This document shows, piece by piece, positions 1 to 7,652 of a stretch of 15,072 nt of DNA; positions within the stretch are counted from its first letter, which is position 1; every line of letters starts with the position of its first letter. Below the pieces are notes generated by a model, which did not search any database, was not told where the DNA came from, and saw only the letters and a list, made by a program, of their open reading frames with translations. The stretch comes from Clostridia bacterium. Lineage in GTDB: Bacteria; Bacillota; Clostridia; Peptostreptococcales; Anaerovoracaceae. The position numbers and the translations under genes were made by a program. The stretch covers positions 1 to 15,072 of the forward strand of contig CAAFTW010000051.1 of the NCBI GenBank assembly GCA_900766045.1, given 5' to 3'.

Positions 1-35
1 AAAAAAATGACCAGCAGCCGGACGGTCACTGGTCA
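1..35 (-). terminator. Intrinsic terminator-like hairpin at window edge
   Basis: A 7-bp perfect stem (TGACCAG at 8-14 with CTGGTCA at 29-35) is followed on the minus strand by seven T (plus-strand A1-A7). It looks like a rho-independent terminator for minus-strand transcription, possibly a back-up for the hairpin at 131-169. What is terminated beyond the NlpC/P60 gene is not clear. Confidence 0.5.
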
Positions 36-52
36 AAAATATTATATTTTTT

Positions 53-79
53 CACTGTCTTCTTGACGGGGAGCAGTTC
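53..79 (+). mobile_element. Possible end of an IS3-family-like element (remnant or edge)
   Basis: The stretch CACTGTCTTCTTGACGGGG followed by AGCAGTTCA resembles, from memory, right-end inverted repeats of IS3/IS150-type elements, which often read TGTC...TTGACGGGG...GTTCA. If so, the element would lie to the left of the window. No transposase fragment and no opposite end are visible here, so this is only a resemblance. Confidence 0.25.
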
Positions 80-130
80 AAAGCGTCGGCTGGGTACCCG
101 GGAACCTTGTTGTCGTCTAACGGGCAGACA

Positions 131-169
131 ATAAAAAACAGCTCCCAGGCATTTCTGCATGGAAGCTGT
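131..169 (-). terminator. Rho-independent terminator of the NlpC/P60 gene
   Basis: On the minus strand, ACAGCTTCC pairs with GGGAGCTGT (plus 138-146 and 161-169; 9 bp with one G-T), with an inner GCA-GAAA-TGC stem, and runs into six T. It starts about 30 nt after the stop codon of the NlpC/P60 gene. Confidence 0.85.
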
Positions 170-199
170 AATGAATATCTCCTGATTTTCTGTTTCCAA

Positions 200-1234
200 T
201 TACTCCGCGTCTGTAACAACTCTTCTCGCTGCTCTCGGAGTCTTGGCAAAGTACATGGACGTTACGCGGATGCCGTACTGATAGTTGATGGCGTGTACAA
301 CCTGTCCGTTGCCGGCATACATAGCGAAGTGTCCGCTGTAAATGATGATGTCTCCAGGATGGAGATTACTCAGAGATACGGACTTTCCTGCTGTGTACGG
401 AATTCTCGGTACGTTCAGACCGAAGTGTCTGTAGACGGAATAAATGAATCCGGAGCAGTCACATCCGTTGGTCAGGCTTGTTCCGCCGTAAACATACGGA
501 TTGCCGACGAACTGCTTTGCGTAGTCAACGATTTCCTGGCCCGTTGTGCCGGAGAATGTCTTTCCTACTGCGTTTACGGAACCGGTTCCTGTTGTAACGA
601 CCTTATCTACAGGATCCTTGGTTGTTGTGGAAAGGTATGTCTTGTCGGTTACATTTCCGTTCTCTCTGGTAACTTTATAAGTCTTATAAACCTTTCCCTT
701 GACTCCTCCGGTAACTTTCTTGGTTGTCTTTCTCATTTCAGAGGAAGTTTCCCGGATGGTGTCATACGGAATTGTGGAAACGACTTCCTTGTCGTTGGAT
801 ACGGTTGTAATGTCCAGTGCGTTGTCGCTGATGACTTTCTTGCAGAAGGACTTGAAGCTCAGTGTGTCCTGAGAGGATGTATCTTCATTTGCTGCGCGCT
901 TATTCTCACTGATTGGGGTAACGGTAATCTCGTCCTGATCATCAAAGCTGACAGACTCAATGCTGTCATCCTTATCTTCCAGATAATCCTTGATGCCGTC
1001 CTTGATCTCAGATGCGCTGCGGCCTGTCTTTACGATATATGTATATGTCTTGTCTCCGTTCTTTGTGACCACCTTGCTGACTGAGTCGGAATTCGATGCG
1101 GCGAACGCGCTTACGGATGAAAAGCTGAACACCATTACCATCGTCATGGCCAGTACAGCAATCATTGCTGCCAGGAACGCATGGTGTCTTCTGTGATCAA
1201 TATTCGCTGTCTCAGTGTTATTAATATGGTACAT
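200..1234 (-). CDS. Secreted G5-NlpC/P60 peptidoglycan endopeptidase
   Basis: 344-aa predicted exported cell-wall hydrolase. Residues 1-46 look like a signal peptide: basic DHRRHH, a long hydrophobic run at 19-40, then SAFA-A. Residues 52-108 form a small DUF348-like beta/alpha segment. Residues 151-217 fit a G5 domain (STIPYDT start, KDPVDKVVTTGTG end). Residues 231-341 are an NlpC/P60 domain with the catalytic triad visible as Cys260 (CDCSG), His302 (SGHFAMYAG) and His314 (VVHA). The family cleaves the D-Glu to diamino acid bond of stem peptides; G5 probably binds the wall. An upstream in-frame ATG exists at 1318, but it lies between the -35 and -10 boxes of the promoter, so it cannot be in the mRNA. 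The ATG at 1234 has an AGGG-type ribosome site. The gene is monocistronic, with its own promoter and terminator. The exact substrate bond is inferred from the family. Confidence 0.9.
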   Translation of the reverse strand: MYHINNTETANIDHRRHHAFLAAMIAVLAMTMVMVFSFSSVSAFAASNSDSVSKVVTKNGDKTYTYIVKTGRSASEIKDGIKDYLEDKDDSIESVSFDDQDEITVTPISENKRAANEDTSSQDTLSFKSFCKKVISDNALDITTVSNDKEVVSTIPYDTIRETSSEMRKTTKKVTGGVKGKVYKTYKVTRENGNVTDKTYLSTTTKDPVDKVVTTGTGSVNAVGKTFSGTTGQEIVDYAKQFVGNPYVYGGTSLTNGCDCSGFIYSVYRHFGLNVPRIPYTAGKSVSLSNLHPGDIIIYSGHFAMYAGNGQVVHAINYQYGIRVTSMYFAKTPRAARRVVTDAE

Positions 1235-1300
1235 GAATGAAACCCTGCTTTCTTTGTTTTCTGTAGAATGTTTAATGGTTCTTTTACAAAACATGGCTTC

Positions 1301-1329
1301 ATTGTAACTAATATACATTAAGAAGTCAA
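1301..1329 (-). promoter_or_regulatory. Sigma-A promoter of the NlpC/P60 gene
   Basis: On the minus strand TTGACT (plus 1324-1329), a 17-nt spacer and TACAAT (plus 1301-1306). Transcription would start near 1294, giving a leader of about 60 nt. The site decides the start codon, because the longer open frame begins inside the spacer. Confidence 0.75.
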
Positions 1330-1583
1330 CAGCTTTCTTAAGTTTTTCACCTAACTAACACAATTAGACGTCATTAATTCATTGAAAATCAGCCATTCCT
1401 ATTCCTTTGTGACGTTTAATAGTTCTTAAGAAATACTTTCAGTCAACTTATTTCAATGATCATAAGTGTATATTTATTCATTTCCAGGCAGAATCGATCC
1501 ATTATTATGTGACATTTGCAGCTTTTCCCCTGCGTTTTCGGACAAAAAACACCCTGCCAGGAGATATCTTAAGTAAATCATAA

Positions 1584-1619
1584 GCCCCTGCCGCATCCGG
1601 AATGGATGACTGCAGGGGC
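1584..1619 (-). terminator. GC-rich hairpin downstream of the glpK-dagK unit
   Basis: GCCCCTGC (1584-1591) pairs perfectly with GCAGGGGC (1612-1619), with inner ATCC/GGAT pairing. On the minus strand it is followed by TTATGATTTACTT, not a proper T run, so it may be a weak terminator or a 3'-end stabilising hairpin. Confidence 0.45.
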
Positions 1620-1680
1620 CTGCTTCACAATTTCTTAAGAATCTGATCAAATTCAGATTACGACTTATTCAAATTTCTAC

Positions 1681-1701
1681 AGTCCGGATACAGACCGGAC
1701 T
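1681..1701 (-). terminator. Hairpin just after the lipid kinase gene
   Basis: AGTCCGG (1681-1687) pairs with CCGGACT (1695-1701), with a 7-nt loop. It lies about 35 nt past the stop codon of the kinase gene. No T run follows on either strand, so termination function is uncertain. Confidence 0.35.
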
Positions 1702-1736
1702 TCTATGCTCATTTCCAGCTGTTCCCGCCTTCTTCT

Positions 1737-2657
1737 TTATTTCTTTTTCCGGCGGGCAGCACTTCCCTCTTCATTCACCAGAATATCCACCGCGTTGTGA
1801 ACATTTTCAATCTTGATATGATGCGCGCCTTCCTGGAATTCTCCATCCAGCGTCCATGGCATCATCGGATCCGCGATGATTTCCATGCTTCCGGAACTGA
1901 AGAAGGAGATCAGCTTGCAGTCATCATACTGCTGCTTGGAAATGGCCAGAAGCTCCTGACTCAATTCGATCAGATTGGACGGCATCCTCACCAGCATGAC
2001 CTCGAATTTTCCGTCGCTCATGTCCACCACATCGCTGCTCAGCGTCAGAATTCCGCCCATGGATGTGGAGTTGCAGATGGCGCCGAAAATATATTTTCCG
2101 CCATAGACGCCGACTTCATCCTTCAGCTTTAATTCTGAAGGTTTGATCGATAGCAGATCCTTGGCGCCCTCCAGAATATAGGCGGTGTGTCCCAGCAGAT
2201 TTTTCAGATTCTGCGGAACATCATAAGAGGTATTGGTAAAGGCTCCAAAAGATGCAACGTAAGAAAAGTATCTGCCGTTAAATTTACCGATATCGATGGA
2301 ATGCGATGTTCCAGACACGATGTCTTTCGCTGCTTCAACCAGATCCGAAGAAAGCCCCAGACTGCTGGCAAAGTCATTGGTTGTTCCTGCAGGGATGTAG
2401 CCCACCGGTCTGCGTACCCCGGACTCCATGACGCCGGCAATGACTTCATTAAAGGTGCCGTCTCCTCCGACTGCCACAACGATATCCGCGTCTTTTGCGC
2501 GTTCTCTTGCAATCGTCGTGCCGTCGCCGCGGCCGAATGTTGTAGCGATGATCGTTTCATATCCTGCCCGGCAGAACACCTCGCAGATATCTGCCAGATA
2601 CTTCGCTGCCTGAAGAGTTCCTGCTTTCGGATTAATGATCACTAATATCCGTTTCAT
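1737..2657 (-). CDS. Diacylglycerol kinase family (DagK/YegS-like) lipid kinase
   Basis: 306-aa cytoplasmic lipid kinase that transfers phosphate from ATP to a diacylglycerol-type lipid, recycling it to phosphatidate. Visible signatures are the N-terminal ILVIINPKAG strand-loop, the nucleotide-binding GGDGTFNEV at 64-72, GTTNDFA at 91-97, the metal-site region DMSDGKFEV at 212-220, and TLDGE at 269-273. Length matches the family (about 290-310). A start 7 codons upstream is possible, but GGGAG sits 8 nt before the chosen ATG at 2657, which begins the canonical MKRILV. The Lys/Arg-rich tail (ARRKKK) could aid membrane contact. It is the last gene of the glpK-led unit, 58 bp after yihY. Family is certain; the exact lipid (diacylglycerol, undecaprenol or sphingoid-like) cannot be read from the sequence. 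Confidence 0.88.
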   Translation of the reverse strand: MKRILVIINPKAGTLQAAKYLADICEVFCRAGYETIIATTFGRGDGTTIARERAKDADIVVAVGGDGTFNEVIAGVMESGVRRPVGYIPAGTTNDFASSLGLSSDLVEAAKDIVSGTSHSIDIGKFNGRYFSYVASFGAFTNTSYDVPQNLKNLLGHTAYILEGAKDLLSIKPSELKLKDEVGVYGGKYIFGAICNSTSMGGILTLSSDVVDMSDGKFEVMLVRMPSNLIELSQELLAISKQQYDDCKLISFFSSGSMEIIADPMMPWTLDGEFQEGAHHIKIENVHNAVDILVNEEGSAARRKKK

Positions 2658-2715
2658 AATATAATCTCCCGGGACCATCTTTCATGTTCCCAATAAACAA
2701 ACAGCATTTCTGCCG

Positions 2716-3627
2716 TTACCGCTTTCTTCTCCTTGCATGAAACTGCCCTTTGCCGACAAAATCCTTCTCTTTCCTGGAAATTCCGCCTCTTCTTTTATGT
2801 TTATGCGGAGCCAGATCCAGGGTATCTGACCAGACCTTGTTAAAGAGAATGCCCAGCACCATAACCCAGGACAGAAGCCAGAACCAGAAGAGCAGGGCAA
2901 CAATCGCCGACAGCGATCCGTAAATAATGTCATAATTCGCGATCAGATTGACATAAATGGAATAGAACAGGGTCATAATCAACATGCCAAGCGAAGCGAA
3001 TATACTTCCCGGAAGGATATCCCGGATTTCCAGTCTGGCGATCGGAAGGACGTAATAGTCATACAGAACAACCAGAAAATACAGGACCAGCGCCAGCGGC
3101 CATCTCAGCCAGGACCAGAGACTCGTCAGAATGGAATGCTCGACGACTCTGCCGAAAATGAGAAGCAGAAGGAGTTTTCCATAGACCAGTATGGCAATGA
3201 CAAATACAATGGTCAGGATAAATACCAGCATAACACGCAGTGAACGCACGCGCTCTTTCCAGTAATTTCCAGTCGTCCGTCCGCCGGAATAGGTATAATT
3301 GGCAATTCTCATCAGGGAGAACTGAGCCCTTGAAGCCGCCCACAGAGCCGTAACAACCAGGAAAATGTTATTTCCCGTGGAATAGGTATTCACGAACATC
3401 CCGCGCAGCTTGGCCACCATCGACGGCACGACATAACTGTGGATCCACTGGTTCATGAAAGTCGCAGAGATGTGGAAAAGTCCCAGAATCTGCGTCACAA
3501 TCGTTACCGTCGGTACGATGGACAGGATCAGGAAAAACGCAATCTGCGCGGCAAAGCCCTGATAGTACGGATCCCACAGCTGACGGACGCCCAGCAGAAC
3601 CATGGCTCTAAACCGTTTCTTCGTCAT
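2716..3627 (-). CDS. YihY/BrkB family inner-membrane protein
   Basis: 303-aa polytopic membrane protein of the YihY/virulence factor BrkB family. About six hydrophobic segments are seen, including those at residues 23-48 (AAQIAFFLILSIVPTVTIV), 86-98, 131-160, 173-195, 201-223 and 235-263. The family hallmark near the first segment (AAQIAFF...L.PT) is present. The tail from residue 270 is strongly basic (HKHKRRGG, HARRRKR) and should be cytoplasmic. The start codon lies 4 nt after the rdgB stop, with AAGGAT as ribosome site inside the rdgB end, so the two are translationally close. The function of the family is not established; it was once misassigned as RNase BN. Its position between rdgB and a lipid kinase gives only a loose hint of an envelope role. 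Confidence 0.85.
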   Translation of the reverse strand: MTKKRFRAMVLLGVRQLWDPYYQGFAAQIAFFLILSIVPTVTIVTQILGLFHISATFMNQWIHSYVVPSMVAKLRGMFVNTYSTGNNIFLVVTALWAASRAQFSLMRIANYTYSGGRTTGNYWKERVRSLRVMLVFILTIVFVIAILVYGKLLLLLIFGRVVEHSILTSLWSWLRWPLALVLYFLVVLYDYYVLPIARLEIRDILPGSIFASLGMLIMTLFYSIYVNLIANYDIIYGSLSAIVALLFWFWLLSWVMVLGILFNKVWSDTLDLAPHKHKRRGGISRKEKDFVGKGQFHARRRKR

Positions 3628-3631
3628 GACT

Positions 3632-4243
3632 TTACAGATCCTTTTCTTTCAGCAGCTGCTCCAGATGCTGCAGTGCCTTTGCTCTGTGACTGATGTGATT
3701 CTTCACTTCTGCAGGAAGCTGGGCAAATGTCTGATCATAGCCGTCCGGAACAAACAGCGGATCATAGCCGAAGCCATTGCATCCGTGTCCTTCCCGAATG
3801 AGACTTCCCGGGCATTCTCCTCTTGCGGTCAGCTTTGTCCCATCCGGATAAACGACCGTAATCACAGAAACGAACTTCGCCGTCCGCTTCTCATCCGGAA
3901 CATCTTCCAGCAGCTTCAGAAGCTTTTCATTATTCTTCTGATCATCACACGGTTCCCCAGCGAATCTTGCAGAGTACACGCCCGGTGCACCATCCAGAGC
4001 ATCCACCATCAGTCCGGAATCATCCGCGACAGCCGTCTGCGAGGAAAATTTCATGATCGCTTCTGCCTTCTTAAAAGAATTCTCCTCAAAGCTTGTCCCG
4101 TCTTCCACAATCTCCAGTGAATCCGGAATTCCTGCATCTTCTCTGGAAATTACATGCATGCCCATGGCACCCATAATTTTTTCCATTTCCTGAATCTTAT
4201 GCTGGTTCTTGGAAGCAGCGATCATTATCTTTTCCTTCTGCAT
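3632..4243 (-). CDS. rdgB: XTP/dITP pyrophosphatase (RdgB/HAM1 family)
   Basis: 203-aa nucleotide-pool sanitiser that hydrolyses dITP, ITP and XTP to the monophosphate and pyrophosphate, keeping deaminated purines out of DNA and RNA. All family motifs are visible: AASKNQHKIQEM at 9-20, EDGTSFEENSFKKA at 47-60, ADDSGLMVDAL with GAPGVYSARFAG at 73-96 (Mg-binding acidic residues), GFGYDPLFVP at 157-166 and SHRAKAL at 185-191. Length is typical. The ATG at 4243 is preceded by GAGAGG at about 5 nt. The gene sits 42 nt after mntP and 4 nt before yihY in the glpK-led unit. The gene name follows the family; B. subtilis calls it ysnA. Confidence 0.95.
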   Translation of the reverse strand: MQKEKIMIAASKNQHKIQEMEKIMGAMGMHVISREDAGIPDSLEIVEDGTSFEENSFKKAEAIMKFSSQTAVADDSGLMVDALDGAPGVYSARFAGEPCDDQKNNEKLLKLLEDVPDEKRTAKFVSVITVVYPDGTKLTARGECPGSLIREGHGCNGFGYDPLFVPDGYDQTFAQLPAEVKNHISHRAKALQHLEQLLKEKDL

Positions 4244-4285
4244 TACAGCCTCTCTTTCCCTGTCATTCCATCCTGTTTCTTCCTG

Positions 4286-4846
4286 CTAAATCCATCCGAT
4301 TCCGGTCAGCAGAATTCTGGCGCCGATGACGATCAGAACAATGCCGCCCACAATCTGCGCATGCTGTTCGAATCTGCTGCCGAGAATTCCTCCCAGCCTG
4401 ATTCCGACCGCGCTGATGATGAAGGTCGTGCAGCCGATCAGAAGCGACGCCGGAATTACATGAACATCCATGAACGCAAAGGTCACTCCTACAGCCAGAG
4501 CGTCGATACTCGTCGCTACGGCCAGCAGAAACATGATTTTCGCGTTCATCGCGTCATTCTGGTCCTCATCATCGCCCTGTATGGCCTCGCGGATCATATT
4601 TCCTCCGATCAGAGCCAGAAGAATGAACGCAATCCAGTGATCATAACGGTCCACCAGTTTCGCCGCAGCGCTTCCCAGCAGCCAGCCGATCACCGGCATC
4701 AGGAACTGGAATCCGCCGAACCACAGTCCAGCCTTCAGCATGTGAGAAAGACGGACCTTTTTCAGGGACAGTCCCTTGCTAACAGAAACTGCCAGAGCAT
4801 CCATCGACAGACCAATTCCGATTAATAGTATTTCAAAATAATGCAT
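4286..4846 (-). CDS. mntP: Manganese efflux pump MntP
   Basis: 186-aa integral membrane Mn(II) exporter with the internal duplication typical of the family: GLSMDALAVSVSKG at 12-25 and ATSIDALAVGVTF at 111-123. Asp16 and Asp115 correspond to the paired transport aspartates. Six hydrophobic stretches span the protein. A short acidic loop (GDDEDQND, 91-98) joins the two halves. The ATG at 4846 lies 21 nt after the glpK stop, with a weak AAAGAG ribosome site, so it is co-transcribed and possibly coupled. I see no yybP-ykoY Mn riboswitch near it; its expression seems tied to the glpK promoter. Length and motifs match MntP well. Confidence 0.93.
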   Translation of the reverse strand: MHYFEILLIGIGLSMDALAVSVSKGLSLKKVRLSHMLKAGLWFGGFQFLMPVIGWLLGSAAAKLVDRYDHWIAFILLALIGGNMIREAIQGDDEDQNDAMNAKIMFLLAVATSIDALAVGVTFAFMDVHVIPASLLIGCTTFIISAVGIRLGGILGSRFEQHAQIVGGIVLIVIGARILLTGIGWI

Positions 4847-4867
4847 AATTCTCTTTCTGTACGCAGC

Positions 4868-6364
4868 TTAATGGTCTTCTGCCCAGCTGCACGCACATCT
4901 TACTGCACGTTTCCAGCCGCTTACCGCTTCTTCACGCTCTTTCTGCGTAATTTCCGGATGGAAGATCTCTTCAACCTTCCAGTTCCTTGCGATTTCCTCT
5001 TTGTCCGACCAGAATCCGCTGGCAAGTCCCGCAAGATATGCCGCTCCCAGCGCCGTGGTCTCAACACAGTCCGGACGCATAACCGGAAGACTGCTCAGGT
5101 CAGACTGGAACTGAACCAGAAGATTATTCTTACTTGCCCCACCGTCAACTTTCAGAGACGTGAGCCGGATTCCGGAATCCTCATTCATGACATCCAGCAC
5201 GTCATTCACCTGGAAGGCGATGGATTCCAGCGCGGCACGGATAATATGGTATTTATTGACTCCTCTGGTGATGCCGACGATCGTGCCTCTCGCGTACTGA
5301 TTCCAGTACGGCGCGCCCAGCCCTGTAAATGCAGGGACAAGGTAGCATCCATTGGTATCGCTTACCTTTCTGGCCATGTATTCCGAGTCCTCCGCGGAGT
5401 CGATCAGTTTCATTTCATCACGCAGCCACTGAATGACAGCTCCCGCGACAAAAATCGATCCTTCAAGGGCATAAGTGATTTTTCCGTCCAGGCCCCATGC
5501 AATCGTCGTCACAAGTCCGTGTTCAGACTTGATCGGCTTGTCCCCTGTATTCATCAGGAGGAATCCGCCGGTTCCGTAAGTATTCTTTACGTCACCCGGT
5601 TTGAAGCAGGTCTGACCGAACAATGCGCACTGCTGGTCTCCGGCAGCTCCACCGATCGGAATCGCTCCACCCACCAGAACCGGATCCGTCTCTCCGTAGA
5701 TGCAGCTGGACGGCTTCACCTCAGGAAGCATGCACTCCGGGATGTCCAGTAACTTGAGAATATCTCTGTCCCACTGCAGGGTGTGAATGTTGAACATCAT
5801 GGTTCTGGATGCGTTGGAATAGTCGGTGACATGAACTTTACCACCGGTAAGTTTCCAGATCAGCCAGGTCTCTACCGTTCCGAAGAGCAGCTCACCCTTT
5901 CTGGCGCGTTCTCTGGCCCCATCCACATGATCCAGAATCCATTTCAGCTTGCTGCCGGAGAAGTAGGCATCCAGCATCAGGCCGGTCTTATCGCGGATTG
6001 TCTCCGTCAGGCCCTCTGCCTTCAGTGTGTCCACATACTCGGATGTTCTTCTGCACTGCCAGACAATGGCATGATAAACCGGCTCTCCTGTTTTCTTATC
6101 CCAGACAATCGTCGTTTCTCTCTGGTTGGTGATTCCAATGGAAGAAATGTCATCCGGACGCGCACCGGCCTTGGACATTGCTTCTACAGCAACGCCCAGC
6201 TGTGTGGACCAGATCTCATTGGCATCGTGTTCCACCCATCCCGGTTTCGGGAAATACTGATGGAATTCCTTCTGTGCCATGCTAATAATGCTGCCTTTTT
6301 TATCAAAAAGAATGCAGCGGCTGCTTGTCGTCCCTGCATCAAGCGCCATAACATATTTACTCAT
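4868..6364 (-). CDS. glpK: Glycerol kinase
   Basis: 498-aa FGGY-family kinase forming glycerol 3-phosphate from glycerol and ATP. Seen: phosphate loop DAGTTSSR at 9-16, substrate residues in NQRET (80-84) and DAYFSGSKL (132-140), GDQQ with catalytic Asp243, the GTG motif at 264-266 and the adenosine-binding DGGASKNN at 407-414. Length is standard. The start is supported by GAGGTG 6 nt upstream. Odd point: in enterococci and bacilli a His in a YHFYG motif near residue 232 is phosphorylated by HPr; here the aligned stretch is TDPVLVGG (226-233) with no His, so PTS activation by this route is unlikely. No glpF or glpD is nearby. It is the first gene of a five-gene unit from its own promoter. Confidence 0.96.
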   Translation of the reverse strand: MSKYVMALDAGTTSSRCILFDKKGSIISMAQKEFHQYFPKPGWVEHDANEIWSTQLGVAVEAMSKAGARPDDISSIGITNQRETTIVWDKKTGEPVYHAIVWQCRRTSEYVDTLKAEGLTETIRDKTGLMLDAYFSGSKLKWILDHVDGARERARKGELLFGTVETWLIWKLTGGKVHVTDYSNASRTMMFNIHTLQWDRDILKLLDIPECMLPEVKPSSCIYGETDPVLVGGAIPIGGAAGDQQCALFGQTCFKPGDVKNTYGTGGFLLMNTGDKPIKSEHGLVTTIAWGLDGKITYALEGSIFVAGAVIQWLRDEMKLIDSAEDSEYMARKVSDTNGCYLVPAFTGLGAPYWNQYARGTIVGITRGVNKYHIIRAALESIAFQVNDVLDVMNEDSGIRLTSLKVDGGASKNNLLVQFQSDLSSLPVMRPDCVETTALGAAYLAGLASGFWSDKEEIARNWKVEEIFHPEITQKEREEAVSGWKRAVRCACSWAEDH

Positions 6365-6404
6365 TATTCACCTCAGAAAATAACTACCGAAATTTTATCT
6401 CCTT

Positions 6405-6413
6405 ATTATAGCA
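6405..6413 (-). promoter_or_regulatory. Extended -10 promoter of the glpK-mntP-rdgB-yihY-dagK unit
   Basis: Minus-strand TGCTATAAT (TATAAT = plus 6405-6410, TGC = 6411-6413) lies about 45 nt before the glpK ATG. No good -35 box is found at 16-18 nt, which fits an extended -10 promoter. No later promoter is evident in the short gaps of the unit (4-58 nt). Confidence 0.6.
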
Positions 6414-6463
6414 AATATTTTTCATCTTTGCATTCTTATCCAGTGGGAATAAGATTCTTTAAG

Positions 6464-6503
6464 AAAAAATAGCGGGGAATGCTGTCAAGCCCCCGCTATT
6501 TTA
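6464..6503 (-). terminator. Bidirectional-looking terminator after mrp
   Basis: A perfect 12-bp stem AAAATAGCGGGG (6466-6477) with CCCCGCTATTTT (6491-6502). On the minus strand it ends in six T (plus 6464-6469), terminating mrp before the glpK promoter. The plus strand also continues into T-rich sequence. Confidence 0.9.
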
Positions 6504-6585
6504 TATTTTTTTCCCACAAATTTTTCCTGCAGACGCGGCAGACTTCCCCGCTGCCTGCCACTTTGACGGCGTAGCAGGATGTTTG

Positions 6586-7404
6586 TTACTTCGTCAGCTC
6601 TGCTGCGAGCTTGTCCATCTCCTCGGACTCATAGGACTCGACTTCTCCCTTATCGCAGGCCTCTGCCAGGCTGCTGTCGATCGGAAGCGAGCAGGTACGC
6701 GGAATGGAATGCTTCTTTGCAGCCTCATCAACATGGCTCTCTCCGAAGATGTGGTGAACAGAACCGCAGTCCGGACATTTAAAGTAAGCCATGTTCTCAA
6801 CCAGTCCCAGAACTGGAATGTTCATCATGTCAGCCATGTTAACGGCCTTCTCGACGATCATCTCAACCAGCTGCTGCGGTGAAGTAACGATGACGATTCC
6901 GTCAACCGGAAGCTGCTGATATACGGTCAGGGCAACGTCGCCTGTCCCCGGAGGCATGTCGACGAACATGACATCGATGTCTCCCCATACGACATCTGTC
7001 CAGAACTGCTGGATTGCTCCACCCAGGATCGGACCTCTCCACAGAACCGGATCCGTATCATTCTGCAGGAGAAGGTTGGTGGACATGATCTCAATTCCTG
7101 TTTTGGTAACGACCGGATAGATCTCGTTCTCCGCATTTCCCTTCGGTGTCTCTGTTGCGCCGAAAGCCTTAGGAATGGACGGTCCGGTAATATCCGCGTC
7201 CAGGATTGCAACCTTCAGGCCCTGACGGCGCGCTGCAGTTGCCAGCATCGATGTTACGGAAGACTTTCCGACTCCGCCCTTGCCGCTGACAACGCCGATT
7301 ACCTTGCGGACCTTGGAATGCTTATTGACGCTCAGTTTCTGAATTTCCTTTCTTTCACCGCAGTTTTCCCCGCAGGAACTGCAGTCATGAGTACATTCTG
7401 CCAT
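6586..7404 (-). CDS. mrp: Mrp/NBP35 family P-loop ATPase, Fe-S cluster carrier
   Basis: 272-aa cytoplasmic MinD-like ATPase of the Mrp/ApbC/NBP35 group, which holds and passes Fe-S clusters to apoproteins. The deviant Walker A GKGGVGKS is at 41-48, the switch region LDADITGPS at 68-76, and DMPPGTGD at 149-156. The dimer-bridging Cys pair is CPDC at 210-213. The N terminus adds a four-Cys motif (Cys4, 8, 11, 15; CTHDCSSCGENC), as in NBP35-like clostridial Mrp proteins, probably a second cluster site. The start is firm: AAAGGAG 7 nt before the ATG. The gene stands alone between a promoter and a terminator. No MIP18-like domain is fused at the N terminus. The client proteins cannot be told from the sequence, although NadA and the ferredoxin at the window end are Fe-S proteins. 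Confidence 0.93.
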   Translation of the reverse strand: MAECTHDCSSCGENCGERKEIQKLSVNKHSKVRKVIGVVSGKGGVGKSSVTSMLATAARRQGLKVAILDADITGPSIPKAFGATETPKGNAENEIYPVVTKTGIEIMSTNLLLQNDTDPVLWRGPILGGAIQQFWTDVVWGDIDVMFVDMPPGTGDVALTVYQQLPVDGIVIVTSPQQLVEMIVEKAVNMADMMNIPVLGLVENMAYFKCPDCGSVHHIFGESHVDEAAKKHSIPRTCSLPIDSSLAEACDKGEVESYESEEMDKLAAELTK

Positions 7405-7516
7405 AAATATTCTCCTTTACACAGGAAGAGAAAGAATCCTTGCCGTCTTCTCCCGCTTCCTCCTATTGTTTATCAAGTTCCGGCCCCTGAAGGCCTCTTA
7501 TCCATCAGACTGTACG

Positions 7517-7525
7517 ATTATAGCA
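7517..7525 (-). promoter_or_regulatory. Extended -10 promoter of mrp
   Basis: Minus-strand TGCTATAAT (TATAAT = plus 7517-7522), identical to the extended -10 of glpK. No convincing -35 box. The leader would be about 105 nt. Confidence 0.55.
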
Positions 7526-7652
7526 CAAGTTCCGACAAATACATACCCAGCAAGAGTCCGCTGAATCACAGCGGCCCTCTGGGTTTACTGCTTTTCTTCT
7601 TATACAAGACCGGCTGAGGCCATCTCGCGGCTGCTGACTGCATATAATATAT

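Larger units (their letters stand above)
1330..1736. other. Gene-free AT-rich intergenic region with CTTAAG sites
   Basis: No convincing coding frame on either strand. It contains four CTTAAG hexamers (1337, 1425, 1568, 1634), two of them inside the perfect 10-bp palindrome TTCTTAAGAA (1423-1432, 1632-1641), plus two hairpins listed separately. It separates the end of the glpK-dagK unit from the promoter of the NlpC/P60 gene. Confidence 0.6.

Noticed and set aside
107..1084. 325-codon open frame on the plus strand
   Set aside because: Antisense to the NlpC/P60 gene; Cys/Val-rich composition with no domain, no ribosome site and no promoter.
1235..1318. N-terminal extension of the NlpC/P60 protein from the ATG at 1318
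   Set aside because: This ATG lies inside the -35/-10 spacer of the gene's own promoter, and the extension would bury the signal peptide.
4847..4867. yybP-ykoY Mn riboswitch before mntP
   Set aside because: The gap to glpK is only 21 nt, too short for the element.
4841..5752. 303-codon open frame on the plus strand
   Set aside because: Antisense shadow of glpK, which has clear motifs, start and promoter.
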